A stretch of 64,000 nt of DNA from Microbulbifer litoralis. Lineage in GTDB: Bacteria > Pseudomonadota > Gammaproteobacteria > Pseudomonadales > Cellvibrionaceae. The stretch's first letter is position 1; each line of letters starts with the position of its first letter. Positions 60,065-64,000 of this stretch are shown here, one piece after another. The translations under genes and the position numbers were made by a program. The notes beneath the pieces are model-generated. The model did no database searches, was not told where the DNA came from, and saw nothing but the letters and a program-made list of their open reading frames with translations. The DNA is taken from NCBI RefSeq assembly GCF_023634065.1, contig NZ_JALKCV010000015.1, forward strand, positions 62,001 through 126,000. Direction: 5' to 3'.

Positions 60065-60957
60065 TCCGGCGCAAGGTACTGTTGCAGCCCGGTTGCAAGC
60101 GCATCGAAGGCCGCGCGGCAGGGTGCGCTGTTGCGCAGGTCCTCGTGCATGGTCACCCAGGTTTCCATCGGCAGGCTGAAATGCTCCGGCAGTACCCGGA
60201 CCAGCCGCCGGTCCCTGCTCGCCAGCGGCACCTGGCAGGCGCCGATACCGGCCCCGGCGCGGATCATTGCCAGCTGCGCCAGGTCACTGTCGGCGCTCAG
60301 GACAAAGCGTTCCCGATCGAACCCGGCGGGCAGTTTCCTGGCGGCCTGGCGGATGAAATCAGTCTGCTGGTCGAAGCCGATCAAGGCGTGATCCACCAGC
60401 TGTTGAGGCTGATCGGGGCAGCCGTGGCGGCGAAGATAGTCCTCGCGGGCGTGCAGCCCCACCTCTATTTCCCCGATCCGGCGCGCCACCAGTTGCGTCT
60501 GTTGAGGGCGGAACATGCGCACCGCGATATCGGCCTCCCGGTGTAGCAGGTCCTGTGGCCGGTTGGACAGCACCAGTTCCAGCCTCAGTTCGGGAAAATC
60601 ATTGCGCAGCCCCGCGAGAATGGTCGGGAGTACTTCCACTCCGACCACTTCGCTAGCGGTAACGCGCACCACGCCGCGCACGCCCGTCCCCTGGTTTGCC
60701 GCCGCCCGCTGTAGCGCCGCGGCCGTCTTTGCCATCTCTTCCGCGTGAAGCCGCAGCGACTCCGCCGCCTCGGTCGGCAGCAGGCCGCCCTGTGAACGGA
60801 CGAACAGCGTGAGCCCGAACGATTTTTCCAGCGCGGCGATATGGCGCCCGACGGTGGGCTGGGTCACGCCCAGGGCGCGCGCCGCGGCGGACAGCGAGCC
60901 CTCCCGCAGGACACCGAGAAACGAGCGATAGAGTTCCCAACCGATATCGTTAGCCAT
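60061..60957 (-). CDS. LysR-family transcriptional regulator
   Basis: A 298-aa regulator. The DNA-binding domain ELYRSFLGVLREGSLSAAARALGVTQPTVGRHIAALE is followed by an effector-binding domain (RVTASEVVGVEVLPTILAGL, then GAGIGACQVPLA). It is divergent from the epimerase gene (96-bp gap), its likely target. A perfect 10-bp inverted repeat covers its own start codon. The stop codon overlaps the small ORF at 60064. Confidence 0.92.
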   Translation of the reverse strand: MANDIGWELYRSFLGVLREGSLSAAARALGVTQPTVGRHIAALEKSFGLTLFVRSQGGLLPTEAAESLRLHAEEMAKTAAALQRAAANQGTGVRGVVRVTASEVVGVEVLPTILAGLRNDFPELRLELVLSNRPQDLLHREADIAVRMFRPQQTQLVARRIGEIEVGLHAREDYLRRHGCPDQPQQLVDHALIGFDQQTDFIRQAARKLPAGFDRERFVLSADSDLAQLAMIRAGAGIGACQVPLASRDRRLVRVLPEHFSLPMETWVTMHEDLRNSAPCRAAFDALATGLQQYLAPD

Positions 60958-60973
60958 ACATAAATGTATGGCT
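60952..60973. promoter_or_regulatory. Perfect palindrome over the LysR start codon
   Basis: agccatacat (60952-60961), aa, atgtatggct (60964-60973). The LysR ATG (60957-60955, minus) is inside the left arm, a strong arrangement for autorepression. Confidence 0.7.
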
Positions 60974-61053
60974 GATCATACTATTTAGTCAATTCCGTTT
61001 AGATGGGCAGGGCCGTAAGCTCCGTCCGTCAGTCACCTTTGAGGAATTGAAAG

Positions 61054-62043
61054 ATGAATAAACAGCAGACAGCACTGGTGCTCGGGGCGACCGGCGGTAT
61101 CGGCGGCGAAGTGGCGCGGCGACTGTGCGATACCGGCTGGACCGTGCGGGCGCTGCGGCGCAGCGTAGCCCCGGAGCAGGACTGGGGGCAGGGGATAACC
61201 TGGCTGAAGGGAGATGCGCTGAATCCGGGCGACGTCGAAGCGGCCGCGGAGGGCTGTTCCGTCATTGTGCACGCGGTCAATCCGCCGGGTTATCACAACT
61301 GGGCGGGCCTGGTTCTGCCGATGCTCGACAGCACACTGGCCGCGGCACGGAAAACCGGCGCTTCGATCCTGTTGCCCGGAACCGTGTACAACTACGGTCC
61401 CGATGCCTTCCCCCGACTGACGGAGACATCGCCGCAACAGCCCCGGACCCGCAAGGGCGCCATCCGGGTCGAGATGGAGCAGCGCCTGCGGGATTACGCC
61501 CAGAGTTGGGGTGGGCAGCGCGGCGCGCGCGTGCTGGTGGTACGGGCCGGCGACTTTTTCGGTCCGCGCGCCGGCAACAACTGGTTTGCGCAGGGCCTTG
61601 TCCGGCCCGGCCGTGCGGTAACGGTGATCGACAACCCCGGCCGCGCCGGTGTCGGCCACCAGTGGTCCTATCTGCCGGACGTGGCCCGCGTCGCGGTGGA
61701 ACTGCTGGAGCGCCGTCGGGATCTCGAGCCCTTTGCCTGTTTCCACCTCGGCGGACACTGGGATGCCGACGGTACCGGGATGGTCGAGGCGATCCGCGAT
61801 GTGGTGATACGCGAAACCGGGCGGGCCCCGAAAATCAAGGCGTTCCCCTGGTGGCTTGCCAGGCTGTTCGCTCCCTTCCAGGAAACCCTGCGCGAACTGA
61901 TGGAACTTCGCTACCTGTGGCAGCAGCCGGTCAGAATGGACAACACCAAGCTGGTCTCGCTACTGGGCCGGGAACCGGTGACGCCGCTGGAACAGGCGGT
62001 GGAGGAGACGCTGCGGGGGCTCGGCTGTCTGCCCGAGAACTGA
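61054..62043 (+). CDS. NAD(P)-binding epimerase/dehydratase-family protein
   Basis: A 329-aa Rossmann-fold protein of the extended-SDR/atypical type. The nucleotide-binding motif is LVLGATGGIGGEVARRL (residue 8 on); the YxxxK region reads PGTVYNYGPDAFP, with Tyr followed by no conventional Lys at +4, so it may be a regulatory or atypical member. It begins 12 nt after GAGGAATTG. Divergent from the LysR regulator. Substrate unknown. Confidence 0.82.
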   Translation: MNKQQTALVLGATGGIGGEVARRLCDTGWTVRALRRSVAPEQDWGQGITWLKGDALNPGDVEAAAEGCSVIVHAVNPPGYHNWAGLVLPMLDSTLAAARKTGASILLPGTVYNYGPDAFPRLTETSPQQPRTRKGAIRVEMEQRLRDYAQSWGGQRGARVLVVRAGDFFGPRAGNNWFAQGLVRPGRAVTVIDNPGRAGVGHQWSYLPDVARVAVELLERRRDLEPFACFHLGGHWDADGTGMVEAIRDVVIRETGRAPKIKAFPWWLARLFAPFQETLRELMELRYLWQQPVRMDNTKLVSLLGREPVTPLEQAVEETLRGLGCLPEN

Positions 62044-62047
62044 TGCA

Positions 62048-62893
62048 CTAGAACAATCCCATCTGCGGCTTCTGCTCGTCGAGTTCCAGGGGCTGCAGTT
62101 GCGGCAGTCGCTCGCCCAGCAACTGGTTCCAGAGCGACGCGATCGACAGGGCATCGCCTTTTTCCGGCATATGCATGAATACAAACGGCCGCTGGCCCTG
62201 CTCGATCCAGGTACCGACCCGGTCGACCCAGGGCGCCAGAAAACGGCGGTTGCTTTCCAGCTCCGGGTGGCCGATATAGCGGATGACCGGGGGCGCCTCG
62301 ACCGGCAGCAGGTGCACCGGTACCTGCGGTTTCTTGCGTTGCGCATCGCGTGTGGCTTCACTGTCGGGGGCCGCGCTGAACAGTGCGCGGCTGTCGAGGC
62401 ACACGCGGGCGATATTTCTTTCGCGCAGTCCGCGGTTCAGTGCCCGCTCCGCGTCCCCCTTGCTGAAAAATGCTCTGTGGCGGACCTCGACGGCGCAGGT
62501 CAGCGGCGCGGGCAGGGCGTCGACAAATCGCCACAGGTTGCCCAGGTACTCGGGACCGAATGACGCTGGCAGCTGCAGCAGGAACGGGCCCAGCACATCT
62601 TCCAGCGGCGCGACAATATCCAGGAAGGCCCGCACTTCGGCACGGGGCCCGGCCAGCAACTGGTCGTGGCTGACCTGCCGCGGAAACTTGAGCAGGAAGC
62701 GGAAATCGTCGGGTACCTGCGCGCGCCACTGACGGCACTGCTCGCGAGTCGGGGTGGCGTAGAAGGTCGTGTTGCCCTCGACGCAGTTCAGGACACGGCT
62801 ATAGCGTTCCAGCGGGCTGGCCCCGGCCGGCAGCCGCGCATTCCAGCTGGGATGCTGCCACTGCGGGCAGCCGAGAAAGTAGGGGAGTGTCAT
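62048..62893 (-). CDS. DUF72 family protein
   Basis: A 281-aa protein with the DUF72 landmarks: LGCPQWQHPSWNARLPAG, NCVEGNTTFYATPTREQCRQW, FRFLLKFPRQVSH, FLLQLPASFGPE and CAVEVRHRAFF. The fold is a TIM-barrel related to UVDE/xylose isomerase; function is unknown. Complete. Convergent with the epimerase gene, 4 bp apart. Confidence 0.9.
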   Translation of the reverse strand: MTLPYFLGCPQWQHPSWNARLPAGASPLERYSRVLNCVEGNTTFYATPTREQCRQWRAQVPDDFRFLLKFPRQVSHDQLLAGPRAEVRAFLDIVAPLEDVLGPFLLQLPASFGPEYLGNLWRFVDALPAPLTCAVEVRHRAFFSKGDAERALNRGLRERNIARVCLDSRALFSAAPDSEATRDAQRKKPQVPVHLLPVEAPPVIRYIGHPELESNRRFLAPWVDRVGTWIEQGQRPFVFMHMPEKGDALSIASLWNQLLGERLPQLQPLELDEQKPQMGLF

Positions 62894-63027
62894 GGTACGG
62901 CGATCGGCTCCGGTGAAATTCAGCGATCTGGGTCGGGCGCATTCTACCGGTTTGCCGACGCAGGTCGAACGGGGCCGGGCTCAAGCGTCGTAACTCAGAT
63001 TTCGGAGTTCGGTATTAAGGACCGATA

Positions 63028-63087
63028 GGCGTAGCCCGAAGAATCCGGGATAGGGTTGCGGCTTGACACCACCATCCGGGCTACGCC
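63028..63087. repeat. Extragenic palindrome, family A, third copy
   Basis: ggcgtagcccg (63028-63038) and cgggctacgcc (63077-63087) are the same arms as in 32319-32412, with a shorter centre containing atccggga. Located between the DUF72 gene and the next minus-strand gene stop. Confidence 0.8.
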
Positions 63088-63094
63088 CTGGCAA

Positions 63095-63583
63095 TCACTG
63101 CGAACCCCGAAACCTTAGGTCGTAAAATCCCCGTCTGGCCAGCGCCGAGCGGATACGGCTTACCAGTGCATTGCTGAGTTGCCGGTAGTCGGGGTAGGGC
63201 GTCAGCAGCAGGCGCCGGTCCGGGTCGATGGATACGCCGGGGCTGTCGGCCAGCGGTTGCGCCCTGTGCTGCAGTGCGGAAAAACGCCGCAGGTTGTCCA
63301 TGCCGCCGATCCAGTGCCAGGCAGTGGTATTCACGAGCTCCGGTGCAAAGCACAGCGCCGCGCGCCGGAACAGCTCTTCATCCCGGAACCGCCGCCAATC
63401 GTCCGCATCGGGGCTCGCGATCTTGGCCAGCAGTGTCACTATCTTGCGCCAGTGGTTGGAGTTGGCGGCAACCAGCGCTCGCGCATCGGGTGCCGCCACG
63501 AGTTCTGCCAGGCCGTATGGGCGGTGGGGCAGGTAGAGAAGCAGCCGCGGGTGGCGGCTGCCGAGGTAGTCGGGTTCGGGCAT
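63095..63583 (-). CDS. Protein of unknown function (162 aa)
   Basis: A 162-aa basic, probably cytoplasmic protein, with RLLLYLPHRPYGLAELVAAP, NSNHWRKIVTLLAKIA and WHWIGGMDNLRRF. No TM helix or catalytic motif is evident. It may be one of the DUF6942-type gammaproteobacterial proteins, but I am not sure. It follows the deaminase-like gene on the same strand after 63 bp. That position is where an immunity gene would be, yet immunity proteins are usually acidic and this one is not. Confidence 0.7.
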   Translation of the reverse strand: MPEPDYLGSRHPRLLLYLPHRPYGLAELVAAPDARALVAANSNHWRKIVTLLAKIASPDADDWRRFRDEELFRRAALCFAPELVNTTAWHWIGGMDNLRRFSALQHRAQPLADSPGVSIDPDRRLLLTPYPDYRQLSNALVSRIRSALARRGFYDLRFRGSQ

Positions 63584-63646
63584 GCTGTTGGATACTTGCT
63601 GACGGGCGCCCGTATCCGCGATGGGAAAATCGGGTACGGGCTTGTC

Positions 63647-64000
63647 TCAGATGGCCTTGTCTGCCTGTAAATTTATATATTCGTTCCAGTAGTCCTTGTT
63701 GACGGTCCAGAATTTCTCGAAGGCAAATGCATTGATTGCCATGGTTCCGGAGTTTTCCTGGGCTTCTTCCCAACGGGGCCGCTTTATCTTTTCCGTCGAA
63801 GCGTACTTTATGCCCAGCCTTGAGACCGCATAGACAACGGGTTTCAGGCAGGATCCGCAGGGAGGCTTGCAACCACCGAGATAAACGTCACCGGTAGAGC
63901 CATGCTGAGGGCCGATGGCATAAGCGTATATGAGTTTCTGCTCTGCGTGGACATTCGTCTCTCCATTTTCCACCGGCGGATTACCGGTGATGAAAACGAT
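63647..64000 (-). CDS. C-terminal deaminase-like toxin domain (partial, continues past the window edge)
   Basis: The frame is open to the window edge; 117 codons are visible. It contains a HAE zinc-ligand/catalytic-Glu motif (NVHAEQKLIYAYA) and, 25 or so residues on, a CKPPCGSC motif: the HAE...PCxxC signature of the cytidine-deaminase-like fold. This layout at the extreme C-terminus of a protein is typical of polymorphic toxin tips (contact-dependent or Rhs). The segment is less GC-rich than its neighbours, which hints at recent acquisition. The upstream part, which would decide, is outside the window. Confidence 0.7.
   Translation of the reverse strand: MVFITGNPPVENGETNVHAEQKLIYAYAIGPQHGSTGDVYLGGCKPPCGSCLKPVVYAVSRLGIKYASTEKIKRPRWEEAQENSGTMAINAFAFEKFWTVNKDYWNEYINLQADKAI

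Overview
The window is GC-rich chromosomal DNA from a gammaproteobacterium. Its left 26 kb follows the Pseudomonas aeruginosa gene order tRNA-Leu–tig–clpP–clpX–lon–hupB–ppiD and mltD–gloB–methyltransferase–rnhA–dnaQ–nhaB–fimL–nudC. Protein character, a secreted CBM6-GH16 glucanase and several families of extragenic palindromes fit a marine Cellvibrionales organism such as Microbulbifer. That assignment is inference. No rRNA, CRISPR array, IS element or prophage was seen.

Layout. 1-1640: end of fadB, then fadA (fatty acid beta-oxidation) and a terminator. 1680-11310: a 28-bp inverted repeat, tRNA-Leu(UAG) and the protein quality-control block (trigger factor, ClpP, ClpX, Lon, HU-beta, PpiD), with a heat-shock-type promoter before lon and a palindrome inside the hupB promoter. 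11345-16172: mltD and gloB (minus strand), then methyltransferase, rnhA and dnaQ. 16245-25946: nhaB, fimL, nudC, a two-TM protein, sohB, acuI, a patatin and a lipoprotein. 26038-32880: a UvrD-like helicase and a sulfur module (SulP transporter, two YeeE/YedE halves, an ArsR/BigR-type regulator, a persulfide dioxygenase-like enzyme and a DUF442 protein) arranged around a divergent promoter with a perfect operator. 32884-38136: a three-gene envelope operon (unknown 744-aa lipoprotein, exported MORN-repeat protein, PQQ beta-propeller lipoprotein). 38469-42759: YceI, CBM6-GH16 glucanase, GNAT acetyltransferase, GST and a methyltransferase. 42873-48224: an accessory-looking stretch with two alpha/beta hydrolases, a CGNR regulator, an SDR remnant, an MFS transporter and a LysR regulator. 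48375-50834: ahpF and ahpC with an OxyR-like site. 51126-54543: DUF2157, GDYXXLXY and CPBP operon, ExoD, and a Cys-rich exported protein. 54644-59710: an RND pump with its adaptor, and ybaK. 59936-64000: a 42-aa small ORF, a LysR/epimerase divergent pair, DUF72, an unknown protein, and the end of a protein with a deaminase-like HAE/PCxxC signature typical of polymorphic toxins.

The parts most worth following are the 32884-38136 envelope operon, the toxin-like deaminase tail at the right edge, the 42-codon ORF at 59936-60064, and three palindromic operators placed precisely on promoters or start codons (hupB, persulfide module, LysR at 60957).
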